A stretch of DNA of 64,000 bases from Serinus canaria (GCF_022539315.1 NC_066332.1:10582164-10646163), one strand, 5' to 3'. Counted from the first letter of the stretch, positions 12,401 to 21,604 are shown. Numbers and translations are program-made. The notes: generated from the sequence alone by a model not told the origin.

Positions 12401-15378
12401 CACATCCTCTGGGACAGGAGGACATGGACATCTACATGCCCCCTGGATCTCAGAGCCAGGACTTCAGTGGCAGGTATTTGGACAGGTAAGAGCTTAAACC
12501 TTCAGGCTCAGGGTGTTGCATACCCACAGATCTTCCTGCCCTTCTTGTAGTCTGTTGTCATTTCCCTGTTGTTGTTCTCATCTTCCTTGTGAGAGCAAGA
12601 GCTCTGTAGCAGTGCCCCAGCCACTCAGAGAAGGAGTTGAGGTCCCTGCTGCACCCCAAAGGCAGGAAGCCACACTGTGGTGTTGTGCATTTCAGCTCCT
12701 GCAGCTGCACTGCCCATCTCCACCAACCCCTGGAACTGTAATGGGGACTATTTCCCTGTCCTCATCTCAGTTTTGAGTGAAACCAGGGAAGTTTTGGGGG
12801 GTTTATTGTGAGATTTGCTTTGCTTTTGGGTTCTAGATTACCAAAGACAAGATCTATGGATGACCTGCTCTCAGCCTGTGACTCCAGCAGCCCTCTGACC
12901 CGCACATCCAGTGACCCCAACCTGAACAACCACTGTCAGGAGGTGCGGGTGGGCTTGGAAGCCCGACATGCCAACACTGAAGGGGGTGAAGGTGCTGCAG
13001 TGATCACAAGAGAGGCACAGCCCAGGGAGGAGGAGGAGGAGAACCCTCCCCTGCAAGGCAGCAGCCATGCTGAGCACGAAGGGCCGAGCAGGCAGCTGGG
13101 CAGCCAGTCTGCTGTGCCAGCCAGCAGTGTCCCTGTGGAGGTGGAAGAGGGAATTGGAACACTCACGGAGGAACTGGATGGCAGAGGTCCAGATCCAAAT
13201 CCTTCCGGACAGGAAAACGATGACAAGGTTTCCACCAGTTCTGGAAGGCATTTGGAAACCTGTCCTCAGGAACCTTTGAAGGCTGCTGGTACTGTGTCCA
13301 ATGGGGGAGGCTGTCCTAAAAGAATCACCACCTGTATTTCGAGCCAGGAGTCCCTGGCACCAGGCACCCCTTCTCAGGACATCCCAGGCCCTGCCCTGGG
13401 TATCCCATGCCCAGATGCGGACAAGGGCAGAGGTGATGCTGGCCGGAGCATGCCCTTCAAGGAGCCTGGCCAGCCGGGGAGACTCCTGCTGGAGCAATGG
13501 CGCAAGCCCATTTCCCAGAGCCAAAGCAGTGAGTTCTCCTTCCTGGGGTGCAACTGGGACAGTTTTCAAGGCATGGTGACATCGCTCCCCAATGGGGAGC
13601 CCACACCCAGACACCTCCTCTCCTATGGCTGCTGCAGCAAGAGGCTGAGCAGCAAACCCCTGCGGGCCCCAGGCCTGTGCCTCAGTGGCCCATGGTCTGG
13701 CAGGGAAGGAGGGAAGCCCTCGGCCTGTGCTGGTCATGTGAGCACACATTTTGGGAAGCCCAGCCGTTTGTGGCTGCCCTGTCACCTGAAACAAGCCTCT
13801 GGTCCCAAGCACCTGCCGCCAAAATGTCCTTCTCCTGTGCCTCCTGTCTATCTGGATGACGACGGGCTGCCCTTCCCCACGGATGTGATCCAGCACCGGC
13901 TGCGGCAGATCGAGGCCAGCTACAAGCAGGAGGTGGAGCAGCTGCGCCGGCAGGTGCGGGAGCTGCAGCTGCGCCTGGACATTCGCCACTTCTGCGCCCC
14001 TCCAGCCGAGCCCCCCATGGACTACGAGGATGACTTTGTGAGTACAGGCCACTCACACCCCACACCAGGTCCCTGGTTCGCCTGTACACCTCCCTCTCCA
14101 ACCCACAGCTCTCCATACCTTTGGGAGGGGGTGGGAAAAGATTGTTCCTCTGTCAGTTGTGTCCCCGTCCTAGCAGTGTCCTCCTCCACCCAGAGGTATC
14201 TCTGCTGCTTGAGGACCAAACTCCTACATACTCATGGATGCTTTGCACCCTCTCTGGGGGCTCAGGAGCCACCTGGGTGCCCCTCACCAGCACAAGAGTG
14301 TGTAGAGTAGGGCGTGCCCTGGAGTGTGTGCCCAGCAGAAGAGGGGATTGGTGACCTAGTCTTGTTTTTCAGACGTGTCTTAAGGAATCAGACGGCAGTG
14401 ACACGGAGGATTTCTGTTCGGACCACAGTGAGGACTGTTTGTCAGAAGCAAGCTGGGAACCTGTGGATAAGAAGGAGACTGAGGTATGTGTCCCCTCATG
14501 GAGCTGTTATGCAGTGGGAGGGAACGTTTTTTGCAGCTGACCTGGGTGGGCACAACAGCAGAGAGTGGTCTGGAAGTGAGGCAGTGAGCATGTCCTTGAC
14601 TCATTCTCTGCTGCTAATGGCTCTGGTGGGGTAGGCTCACTGTGAGGTGTGGCCCAAAGCCACCCCCGGCTTGCTCAGAGCTGTCACTGGGGGGGATTAC
14701 AGATGGGAGCTAAATGGTGTCTGCCCTAGGTCACGCGGTGGGTCCCAGACCACATGGCCTCACACTGCTTCAACTGCGACTGTGAGTTCTGGCTGGCCAA
14801 ACGGAGACACCACTGCAGGTAAAAATGTCAGCGCTCTGGGCCTGTCCTCCCCTCAGCCTGGTGTCAAAAAATGCCCCTTTGCCAGGTCTGCTCCCTCCAG
14901 CTCCCAGGAGAAGCTTTTAGGTCTTTCCACTACATGGCTGGCCTCATCAGTTCCCTGCAGAGTTACATTCTACATTGTTCTTGTTTCTATTTTTCCAAGT
15001 CCTTTGATCCCTTTCTGGGACAGCAATGAGTCCCTGTCAGCACTAGCGGTTTGCTTGCACTGCTGACCACAGTATAAAAAACACATTTACTATCCTCAGT
15101 CAGGCTGGTGCTTTGCCCTGACCTGGACCCTTTGTACTTGCTAAAGTTCTTCTGTGGTGGTCTCAGCTCTCTTCTCACTGGTTTTCTTGCTCCTTGACAG
15201 GAACTGTGGGAATGTGTTCTGTGCTACTTGCTGCCATCTGAAACTGCCCATCCCTGATCAGCAGTTGTACGACCCTGTCCTCGTTTGTAACTCCTGTTTT
15301 GACCATATCCAAGTGTCTCGTGCCAGGGAGCTCATGAGCCAGCATATGAAGAAACCCATTGCCACAGCTTCCAGCTGA
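3316..15378 (+). CDS. MTMR4: MTMR4, myotubularin-related phosphatase 4 (3' portion, 12 exons, 5' end outside window)
   Basis: Myotubularin-family lipid phosphatase that removes the 3-phosphate from PI3P and PI(3,5)P2 on endosomes. Exons: 3316-3429, 8341-8537, 8718-8846, 9875-9986, 10426-10621, 11068-11253, 12052-12222, 12331-12485, 12837-14037, 14373-14483, 14730-14818, 15201-15378. Every junction has GT/AG ends and the joined frame stays open for 945 codons before TGA. Seen in order: the end of the GRAM-to-phosphatase linker, the phosphatase domain with HCSDGWDRT, a disordered Ser/Pro-rich linker, PPVY, a coiled coil, an acidic stretch and a C-terminal FYVE finger with RRHHCR split by an intron. 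The FYVE finger limits the choice to MTMR3 or MTMR4; near-identity to remembered mammalian MTMR4 in the catalytic, PPxY and FYVE parts decides for MTMR4. The PH-GRAM exons are not in the window. The catalytic Cys and Arg are present, so the enzyme looks active. No frameshift or internal stop was seen. Confidence 0.97.
3935..4168 (+). mobile_element. CR1 LINE 3'-end fragment
   Basis: Carries TTAGATTGGATTTTAGGGAA, GGTGCTGGGCACTGCC, GGGATTGTTGGAGTGTC and CCAGGGGTTGGACTG, and ends near TCTGTAATTCTATT, a decayed CR1 octamer tail. Confidence 0.8.
5668..5760 (-). mobile_element. CR1 LINE short fragment, inverted
   Basis: Starts with ATCATAGAATCATGGAAGG, the reverse of the CR1 3' tail, followed by GGACCTTGAGAATTGTC and a diverged body. 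Confidence 0.65.
6828..7042 (+). mobile_element. CR1 LINE 3'-end fragment
   Basis: AATTGTTCCCTATGAGGGTG, GGCACAGGGTGCCCAGAG, TCCAAGGCCAGGTTGG and GGAAGGTGTCCCTGCCCATG occur in order, with tail CCATTCCTTGACTCTGTG. Confidence 0.85.
8070..8160 (+). mobile_element. CR1 LINE 3'-terminal fragment
   Basis: Only the last 90 bases or so of CR1: GGAAGGTGTCCCTGCCCATG to CCATGATTCTATGAAAT, with a well preserved octamer tail. Confidence 0.85.
8341..8537 (+). CDS. MTMR4: MTMR4 exon (start of phosphatase domain)
   Basis: 197 bases from CCCCACAG|ACATG to TTTG|GTGAG. Encodes [20 protein letters not shown] and [16 protein letters not shown], the conserved N-terminal part of the myotubularin phosphatase fold. 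The last part, rich in Gly, Ser and Ala, is a variable loop. The Asp codon is split G|AC. A 180-base intron follows. Confidence 0.98.
8718..8846 (+). CDS. MTMR4: MTMR4 exon (phosphatase domain)
   Basis: 129 bases with a CCTGCAG acceptor and a GAAG|GTACCA donor. Encodes [20 protein letters not shown] followed by KGGGCECE, a core myotubularin motif. The next intron (8847-9874) is largely a 725-bp CR1 copy. Confidence 0.98.
8975..9700 (+). mobile_element. CR1 LINE, longest copy in window
   Basis: About 725 bases of the CR1 3' region inside an MTMR4 intron. Landmarks: GGAAAAGGACCTGGGGGTGC, CAGCAGCTGAACACAGGCC, a diverged reverse-transcriptase 3' section, GGAGAAAAGGAGGCTCAGGG, TAGGTTGAATATAGGAAAAA and TTGGACTCAATGACCTTGAA. 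It ends at 9693 or so in a perfect hairpin instead of the usual octamer tail. It has many stops and is non-coding. Confidence 0.9.
9681..9710. repeat. 13-bp perfect hairpin at CR1 3' end
   Basis: GGTTTTTCCCAAC (9681-9693), a 4-base loop CTTA, then GTTGGGAAAAACC (9698-9710). The left arm is ordinary CR1 sequence; the right arm is its exact reverse complement. Confidence 0.9.
9775..9838 (+). mobile_element. CR1 LINE 3'-terminal scrap
   Basis: GAGTTGGATTTGATGACCC, TTGTGGGTCCCTTCCAGCTC and a tail CAGAATGTTCTGTAGC, matching the last 60 bases or so of a CR1 subfamily. Confidence 0.65.
9875..9986 (+). CDS. MTMR4: MTMR4 exon (phosphatase domain)
   Basis: 112 bases, acceptor TTAG and donor AA|GTGAGT. 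Encodes [20 protein letters not shown] and [15 protein letters not shown]. The Asn codon is split AA|C. The following 439-base intron contains a long G run beginning 48 bases after the donor. Confidence 0.98.
10034..10060 (+). repeat. Poly-G tract (G15-C-G6-A-G4) in MTMR4 intron
   Basis: An almost uninterrupted guanine run with four or more G tracts, able in principle to form a G-quadruplex in DNA or pre-mRNA. Run length may be affected by sequencing error. Confidence 0.9.
10426..10621 (+). CDS. MTMR4: MTMR4 catalytic exon (Cys-x5-Arg loop)
   Basis: 196 bases from TTTGAAG|CTGG to ATGGAG|GTAGGA. Encodes the phosphatase signature [10 protein letters not shown]: catalytic Cys codon 10541-10543, Asp 10547-10549, Arg 10559-10561. 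All myotubularin catalytic residues visible here are intact, which argues against a dead-phosphatase paralog. [10 protein letters not shown] precedes it and [12 protein letters not shown] follows it. Confidence 0.99.
11068..11253 (+). CDS. MTMR4: MTMR4 exon (phosphatase domain)
   Basis: 186 bases, exactly 62 codons, phase 0 at both ends. Encodes [20 protein letters not shown] and the [18 protein letters not shown] helix, then [12 protein letters not shown], all characteristic of MTMR3/MTMR4. The 798-base intron that follows contains an inverted CR1. Confidence 0.98.
11366..11640 (-). mobile_element. CR1 LINE fragment, inverted
   Basis: Begins ACAGAATCCTAGAATGGTTT and runs through GGACAGGGACACCTTCC and CCAGCCTGGCCTTGGACAC to the GTTTAAATCTGTTCTCCCA region upstream in CR1. 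Confidence 0.88.
12052..12222 (+). CDS. MTMR4: MTMR4 exon (end of phosphatase domain)
   Basis: 171 bases, 57 codons, phase 0, with CTGCCACAG acceptor and GAGCAG|GTCAGT donor. Encodes [20 protein letters not shown] and [20 protein letters not shown], the C-terminal helices of the catalytic domain. Confidence 0.98.
12331..12485 (+). CDS. MTMR4: MTMR4 exon (C-terminal edge of phosphatase domain)
   Basis: 155 bases from GTCACAG|GTGCTG to GACAG|GTAAGA. Encodes [20 protein letters not shown], then a Ser/Gln-rich turn. The Arg codon is split AG|A. The downstream 351-base intron holds nothing recognisable. Confidence 0.97.
12837..14037 (+). CDS. MTMR4: MTMR4 large exon (disordered linker, PPVY, coiled coil)
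   Basis: 1201 bases, about 400 codons. It opens with [20 protein letters not shown] and [20 protein letters not shown], conserved in MTMR4. A low-complexity, Glu/Ser/Pro/Gly-rich middle has little recognisable similarity. The conserved tail has [31 protein letters not shown] (13840-13851), [20 protein letters not shown] and a heptad-rich coiled coil, [22 protein letters not shown] fits the PPxY class through which MTMR4 is reported to bind the WW domains of NEDD4. The middle seems about 100 residues shorter than I recall for mammals. Confidence 0.97.
14373..14483 (+). CDS. MTMR4: MTMR4 acidic exon before FYVE
   Basis: 111 bases, 37 codons, phase 0, acceptor TTTTTCAG and donor ACTGAG|GTATGT. 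Encodes an Asp/Glu/Ser-rich stretch with [11 protein letters not shown] and [15 protein letters not shown], conserved between MTMR4 orthologues and probably phosphorylated (inference from composition). Confidence 0.97.
14730..14818 (+). CDS. MTMR4: MTMR4 exon, first half of FYVE finger
   Basis: 89 bases, acceptor CTGCCCTAG and donor TGCAG|GTAAAA. Encodes [20 protein letters not shown] and AKRRHHC. WVPD matches the FYVE WxxD motif and RRHHC begins the basic PI3P-binding motif. The final Arg is split AG|G with the next exon. Confidence 0.98.
15201..15378 (+). CDS. MTMR4: MTMR4 last coding exon, second half of FYVE finger
   Basis: Coding part 178 bases, acceptor CCTTGACAG. It completes RRHHCRNCG, then [17 protein letters not shown] and LVCNSCF supply the remaining zinc ligands. 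A short tail ends ATASS and TGA at 15376-15378. FYVE fingers bind PI3P and place the enzyme on endosomes. Confidence 0.98.
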
Positions 15379-16866
15379 ATGCCAGACAAAGGACCTGTCT
15401 AAGCCCAGCCTTTTCTCTCATGGGTTTGAAGGGTGACTCTGCCTCCAGGGTAACTGTGAAGGCCTTTGGTGCAACACTTGAACACCAAGCTGGAATGCAC
15501 TGTCTGCAGCAGCCTCGCTGCCAGGCTGGAGCAGAGGAGCTCAGATCAGAGTTTGCTGTGTCCCCACCCTGGAGCTGGTGTGCCCGTGTGTTGTAGCCCT
15601 GATGGTCTAGGGCTGAGAGAAGATCACAACCTCTTCCTTTTGTGGGCTGGAAAGCAACATTTTCACAGCTGTTTGCCTGTGCAAAGTCCCTTCAAAGCAA
15701 TAGAAAGGCATGTTTAGAACCACCTCCCCCTCCAAAGGCAGGCTGCTGTGTGAGAAGGAAGAAGGCAAGCTCCCGATGGTCCTGTGGGCCTGGAAGGGCC
15801 TCAGGCTGGAGCAGATCTGTAGATTTTCTTCCCACGAGTGTGATTTGCGATCAGCTTGGTGAACAAGAATCACTAGCCATCACTAATTGATTTTCTCTCA
15901 GGCTCTGAAGAGAAATTCATTCCAACTGAAAAGAGCTGAGCAAATCGTGCCCATTTTCAGGCTCCGCTGGGTTTGGTGTCTCACTGGACTTTTTCCCTGC
16001 TCCCAACACCATGGGGAGATGGGAGATTGGCTTTTCACTTCTGCTCTGCCCCTCTGCTTTGTCTGCAGTTGTGTCACAGCCTGGTGCTAACACAGGAATG
16101 GCACACTGATCCTCTCCTGGCATGGAAACAGAACTCGTGTTCCTGTGTTGCTCCTCCTCCCCTTTTCTGCCCTCAGCTCTCCACTTCCTACTGCTCTTTA
16201 TCCTGAAAACTTGATACCTTGAGGGTATAGGCCATAATGTGTTGTTTTACCTCCTGGAATGTGCTGTCTGGTGTATGTGAGGGTTTCAGTCCAAATGCTG
16301 CTATATATTTCTGTGCACTTAATGTAACCCGAAGAAGGGAGAATGAAGCATCGATACCAAAACGGTAGTGGGGAAGGACACTGGCTGACATAGACACTAC
16401 GGTCTGTGCTTTTCACTTTAGGATGTACAGCTGAAGTGATAACCATGACATGTGGCATTTGTTCAGTGATGGAAACAATCTCTCTGACTTTCCCCACTGC
16501 TACCTGAAATGCCTCTTGAATTTGACTTCTTTTTTTGTCTCCTGTACAGCGGTCAAAGTTCAGAGTTGCCAACTTGTAAATGCCTCTCTGCTTCTTCTTT
16601 AAACTAGAGAGCAGGAATCCCAACTCATCCTAAGGACAAAGAACTGGGTTTAGAAAGGAAGAATGTTTTATAAAGTAGGCTTCAGTGGGTTTGTAATCCC
16701 TGGATCACTTAAGGAGCATCCATCCTGCCTCCTCTGTAAGGCATCTGTGGATACTAGTCAGGAAAAAGAGTTTGAAAGTGGGGTGTTTCTTTGCAGAAGT
16801 GTAGGTTTTCTTTCCAATATATTCTGCACTTCAGGAGCTGAGACTCAGTTTGTGGCAGGGAAGACC

Positions 16867-16917
16867 TTGGTCTGCTAACAAGGCAAAGGACATTGGTCTG
16901 CTAACAAGGCAAAGGAC
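16867..16917 (+). repeat. 26-bp tandem duplication in MTMR4 3' UTR
   Basis: A 25-base sequence starting TTGGTCTGCTAACAAGGCAA is present at 16867-16891 and again, identical, at 16893-16917 (period 26). Perfect identity suggests a recent event. Confidence 0.95.
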
Positions 16918-17425
16918 TTGACACTGTGGTGATCTCCCAGATCTTTCGATAATGGTTTGTCATCTCCATCAGATGGAATGAAATAAGGACCCTTTCCTGC
17001 ACTTTTACTTGTCAGCCTCTGGTTTTGTAAATCCTGATGTGTAAGTGAAGCTGAATCTTCTGAAGACCCTGTACTTACTTAGACTCTGCTTCTTTTCCAT
17101 ACTGGGAACAAACAACTTGGCTCTGGGAAGAGAAGGCACCTTGCTTCAGATTCTCCCCTGCCTTGTACCTTGCAGTCATTGCTGGACATGGAAGCGTGTC
17201 CTGGCAGAAGGAACTTGGATTTGCTCCTGTTTTGCACATGTTGGAATGATTGCAAGTGATGAGGAAGCCAGAAACCAGGTACTGCTGGCCCTCCCATTCA
17301 GGCCATTAGTCCAAACTGCTTTTAGCTCTTGTGAGTTTCAGCGTCACAATGTGCTGGCCAAAAACTTCAGTCAGTTTGATGGCATTGTGACAAACGAAGT
17401 GTGCTGTACAACTCGATACGGTCGA

Positions 17426-17431
17426 AATAAA
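17426..17431 (+). terminator. Poly(A) signal AATAAA of MTMR4
   Basis: Canonical AATAAA, followed within 40 bases by a G/T-rich stretch (TTAGTGCTGCTGGGTTTGG, then a T run). It is the first good signal downstream of the stop codon. Cleavage would fall near 17445-17455. Confidence 0.75.
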
Positions 17432-17714
17432 ATCTCTATATTAGTGCTGCTGGGTTTGGCCTCTTTTTTCCTCTGTGGGGAGCTCTGCTTGCCCAGGGGG
17501 TTTCAAGCTGCTGTTACTCACCACCTTTTTCCTTGATTAAGGTGTGCTAGGGATTTAATATCCCTTCTCACAATCAGAATCACAGGCAGGGCACAGAACA
17601 CCTCTCCCCTCTTCCAAACAAACCTGCAGGATGTCCTTCCCAGGATAACCAGAGCCTTCTGCCTCTCCCATAAGGACTTAAGGAGTTGTTTTCTTTCCAA
17701 GGAAGCATTGTTAG

Positions 17715-18142
17715 GCAGGATTCCCTGCTATGAGAAAAGGCTGAGAGAGTTGGGATTGTTTACCTGGAGAAGAGAAGACTCTAGGGAGACTCTAGGGAGA
17801 CCATAGAGCCCCTCCCAGTGTCTAAAGGAGCTCCAAGAGAGGGACTTTGGACAAGAGATGGAGGGACAGAACACAGGGAATGGCTTCCCACTGCCAGAGG
17901 GCAGGGATGGATGGGCTATTGGGAAGGAATTGTTCCCTGTGAGAGTGGGCAGGCCCCGGCACAGGGTGCCCAGAGCAGCTGTGGCTGTCCCTGGATCCCT
18001 GGAAATGTTCAAGGCCAGGCTGGATGGGCCTTGGAGCAACTTGGGATGGTGGAAGGTGTCCCTGCCCATGGCAGGAGGTGGCACTGGATGGGCTTAAAGG
18101 TCCTTCCAACAAAATCACTCTTTGATTCTATGATCCCCTCAC
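17715..18142 (+). mobile_element. CR1 LINE 3' fragment (about 430 bp)
   Basis: Starts in the GCTGAGAGAGTTGGGATTGT region and runs through GGAATGGCTTCCCACTGCC, GGCACAGGGTGCCCAGAGC and GGAAGGTGTCCCTGCCCATG to TTTGATTCTATGATCC. Near its start, ACTCTAGGGAG is duplicated. Confidence 0.92.
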
Positions 18143-18748
18143 TCCTCACTGATGTTTTCCTAGCACTTGTTCCAGGTGGGTGTGTGACTTGTTCCTCTGT
18201 GCAGGATAGTGGGTGGGAGAGTTGTGCTTTGTGTCAGCTGGATGGTGCTGCAGGTCAGTTATAGTTTGTGATGGAGCCAGAGAGAATCTCCTGGAAAGCC
18301 TGTCCTCAATTCAGAGATCCAGGGATATTGAAATTCAGCAGATGCCTGGTAAACTACTCCCTCAGTTTGGCTCAGGTGTTCCTGTCAGACAGATGATACC
18401 TAAGGGCCTCCTATCAGAAATGTTGGGAACAGGACAGTTTGTCACATTGAAACATGAACCATTGTTCCTCACAGTCACATGCGGTCAGCTCAGGAGACTG
18501 CTTTTGCTGGAGATTGCAAAACTGAGACAAAGAAGATATTTAAATGAGATTATTTCTAGAAACCAGATAAATCAGTGAAATTATAGGCTCACAAACACTT
18601 GAATACAGATTTGTGATGTGAAAGGGAATTGGTACTTCCCAACTGACATGAGAATTATGAAGAGTTTAGAGGGGTAGCCTCTATATGGAATGTGCAGTCA
18701 CTGCCCCAAGGAGGCAAGGGCTTGCCTTTGAGGAATTCCCTAAAGCAG

Positions 18749-18812
18749 CTGCTGACCCTCAGAGAGAATCCCTAACTGCTGACCCTCAGATGAGATTCTG
18801 CTGACCCTTGGC
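18749..18812 (+). repeat. Short triplicate repeat with CTGCTGACCCT
   Basis: CTGCTGACCCT occurs three times in 65 bases, two copies extending to CTGCTGACCCTCAGA, with diverged spacers of about 20 bases. Probably slippage-derived. Confidence 0.75.
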
Positions 18813-19978
18813 AGGGCTCCAGCCCAGTCCAATCTGATCTGTGGTCAAATGCTCACATTAACCATGGCTGGCCAGCATCTGAACTGCTGCCCACCACAGC
18901 CACCACAGATGTAATAGGCTAGGCACACTTGTTGGAGGGGCTGGAACCAGCTGTGGTGGCTGCTCTGCCACAGTGACACTGCTCAGTATTAGTCATGACC
19001 AGCATTTTTGCAAGAAAAGGCCATTTATTATTAACTTCATCTTTAGCAGTCCCTATGTCATCTGGAGAGGCAGAGGAAGTCTGACTGCTGGGACATGGCT
19101 GTGATCTGTTGTCTTCTTATCCCCAGCAAGGAAAATACCACAGCTGAATTCCCCCATGCACAGTTAAAAGGTAAATAATTATTTATAAATAGTATTTATT
19201 AAGTAACAAACTGCTAGGACACTTGTGGCTAGTGTCACGTCAGCCTGGCCACCCCAGTGAGGGGCAGTGAACTCTCCTGCTTATTAAGCATGGAGGGAAG
19301 TGTTATCACTACCCTCATTGCCAACACGTTCAACTTGAGGTAATCAATATCTGCCGAAATGGGTCTGAACCCAGCACAAATAGGGACATCAAAGCCTTCC
19401 CCATCCATGCACCAACTGCCAGGAATCCTTGGTGAATTAACAACTGGGGCTGCGTGTGATGTGCCACGCTATCTCAGCAGCCACTGAACAAAATAAACAC
19501 ACATTTCGGTGTAATGGGAAGCCAGGTCAGGCTGGCAAGGGCTGGGGTTACTCAGATGTGTTAATGGATAACACTGAAATGGCCAGGGATGTGCAGGAAG
19601 AAGAGGAGGAGGAAGGTGATGTGTGGCCTTGCGAACCCTGCGAGTCCTGCACAGAAGAGTTCAAAGTGAGGGACACAAGCAGGCAGGATTTCTGAGTTTT
19701 CTGAAGTGTGTGAGTGTCTGTCCTTTTTCAGTGATAGTTCACACATTTCACCCCCAAAATCTTGGGCTTCTGTGAAACTGAACTTGGGGTGCTGCTATTT
19801 GTTTATAGGACCTCTGGTGTCTCTGTGTGTCCTTAGATAAAATAATTGTCTGTAGATGAAGGATGCTGCACACATCCTCCAGTATGTTTAAAGTTATCAT
19901 AATTTGAAACAAAAAAAAAGTTTACAACAGCAGGGCACAGCTTCAGTCTCACCAAGCTTAGGCTGCTCATGCAGCTTT

Positions 19979-20395
19979 AGAATCACAGAATAATTAAGGT
20001 TGGAAAAACCCTTTGAGATCACTGAGTCCAGCTGTTCTGCATCACTGCCAAGGCCACCACTGACTCATGTCCCCAAGTGCCACATGCACAGGGCTGTTAA
20101 ACCCCTCCAGGGATGGGGACTGCACCACTGCCCTGGGCAGTGCCAGGGCTGGACAACAAATTCCAGGAACGAATTTTCCCCAAAATCCACCCTGAGGCTC
20201 CCCTGGGCCAGCCTGAGGCCGTTCCCTCTCCTCCTGTCCCTGTTCCCTGGAGCACAGCCCGACCCCCCTGGCTGTCCCCTCCTGGCAGGAGTTGTGCAGA
20301 GCCACAAGGGCCCCCCTGAGCCTCCTTTTCTCCAGGCTGAGCCCCTTTCCAGCTCCCTCAGCCGCTCCTCATGGCAGCTCCTATTTCCTGCCATC
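19979..20395 (-). mobile_element. CR1 LINE fragment, inverted (about 415 bp)
   Basis: Opens AGAATCACAGAATAATTAAG and runs through CCCCAAGTGCCACATGCACA, CTGCCCTGGGCAGTGCCAGG and GAGCCTCCTTTTCTCCAGGC to AGCCGCTCCTCATGGCAG, the reverse of a CR1 of the type seen at 8975-9700. Confidence 0.9.
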
Positions 20396-20475
20396 TTACC
20401 TCAGCCCCTCCCTCAGGGCGCTGAGCACCCCTGGGCCTCGGCCGGACCCGGCGGCGGGGGGGCGATGTGGCCTGA

Positions 20476-20665
20476 GGGGACGGCGGGGCTGTGAGGGGAC
20501 GGCGGGGCTGTGAGGGGACGGCGGGGCTGCGAGGGGATGGAGGGGCTGTGAGGGGACGGCGGGGCTGTGAGGGGACGGCGGGGCTGTGAGGGGATGGAGG
20601 GGCTGTGAGGGGACGGCGGGGCTGTGGGGGGACGGCGGGGCTGTGAGGGGACGGCGGGGCTGTGA
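20476..20665 (+). repeat. 19-bp GC-rich minisatellite, 10 units
   Basis: Ten head-to-tail copies of GGGGACGGCGGGGCTGTGA from 20476 to 20665 with no length change. Units 4 and 7 share the variant GGGGATGGAGGGGCTGTGA, so a block of three units was probably duplicated. It is CpG-rich and sits directly after an inverted CR1. Because 19 is not a multiple of 3, all frames read as long repetitive proteins, which are artefacts. Confidence 0.97.
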
Positions 20666-21604
20666 GGGCTGCGAGAGGGAGGACCTGACCTGGTGGCTGC
20701 TCGGGGCACCCGGGGGAGGGAAGGGGTTGTTTTCCAAGTTTAAGAGCAGGAATTGCCATCTGATTCCTCAGGTGTTTTCTGTTTTATTTGTGAGACTTCA
20801 CCGGTAATACCAAGAAAACAGAACTAAGCATTTGAGAAAGCAAAAAACTCACCTCAAAACCAAGTTAGGAAGAATTTAAGTTAAGATTTGATATTAACAC
20901 TGTAAGATGAAGACGAGTCATTAGAGACTTCTTCAGTGCAGCCTGCTCTGCCTGATGCCCTGCAGGGCAGTGGTCGGGCAAACCCTATGACAGGGCCTTT
21001 TGATTTTTTGGCCTCTCTTTCTATGGGATACAGCTTTAGGGAGCTTTGGTTCTCGGAGTCACAGTTTCTAGAAAGGCAGAACAAGGCAAACATTGGGTTT
21101 CATGCACAGCCAAGTTCCGACAGGCTGACAGTTCCCTGTCCTGATGATTTAGGCATGGCTTTGCTGTAAATGTGAGGTAATTTGAGAGATAAAAGATATT
21201 TTTGTTTGCAAAGCCTCAGTCTGTTCCAAATGTCTTGCAACATGGAACTTTCTGTTAAACATCCAGGAAAAACTCCTGTCAAGCAACTGTTCGTCCTAGC
21301 TTGGCATCCTGTGGTTTCTTGTTGATATGCTAAGACTAGACAATCATAATTTCCTATCCAAAAGCAAAATATAAACAAAGGAATTCTCAGATGTCTGGTC
21401 ATTCTCTGTCAATATATGGTAAAAATACTGATTGAAATAAAAATGTTCACTTTCTGTTCTTTCTGAGCAGGAAATAATCAGTCCTAAATGACAAGATTAA
21501 TAGATTTTCAGGACCAAGTTGAATTTATTTAGTGAAATTTAATGATTTCATGTGAACTTGCAGAACGATGACTGTAAGTTGTCCATCTTGAGTTAGTTCC
21601 CATC

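Larger units (their letters stand above)
15379..17450 (+). other. MTMR4: MTMR4 3' UTR
   Basis: About 2.07 kb between the stop codon and the poly(A) signal. It is free of recognisable CR1 or other repeats, unlike the flanking DNA, which fits exonic sequence. It contains a 26-base tandem duplication (16867-16917) and an antisense open stretch described under findings. Long forward open frames such as 17045-17536 look accidental. The 3' end is inferred from the signal, not observed. Confidence 0.75.

Noticed and set aside
12871..14052. 393-codon minus-strand frame
   Set aside because: Antisense shadow of the large MTMR4 exon; the + strand matches the MTMR4 family and has correct splice sites.
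17045..17536. 163-codon + strand frame in the MTMR4 3' UTR
   Set aside because: Spans the poly(A) signal, has no recognisable domain or splice context, and composition looks random.
20358..20759. 133-codon minus-strand frame with Pro/Ser repeats and its shifted partners
   Set aside because: Reads the 19-bp minisatellite; all three frames give similar repeats.
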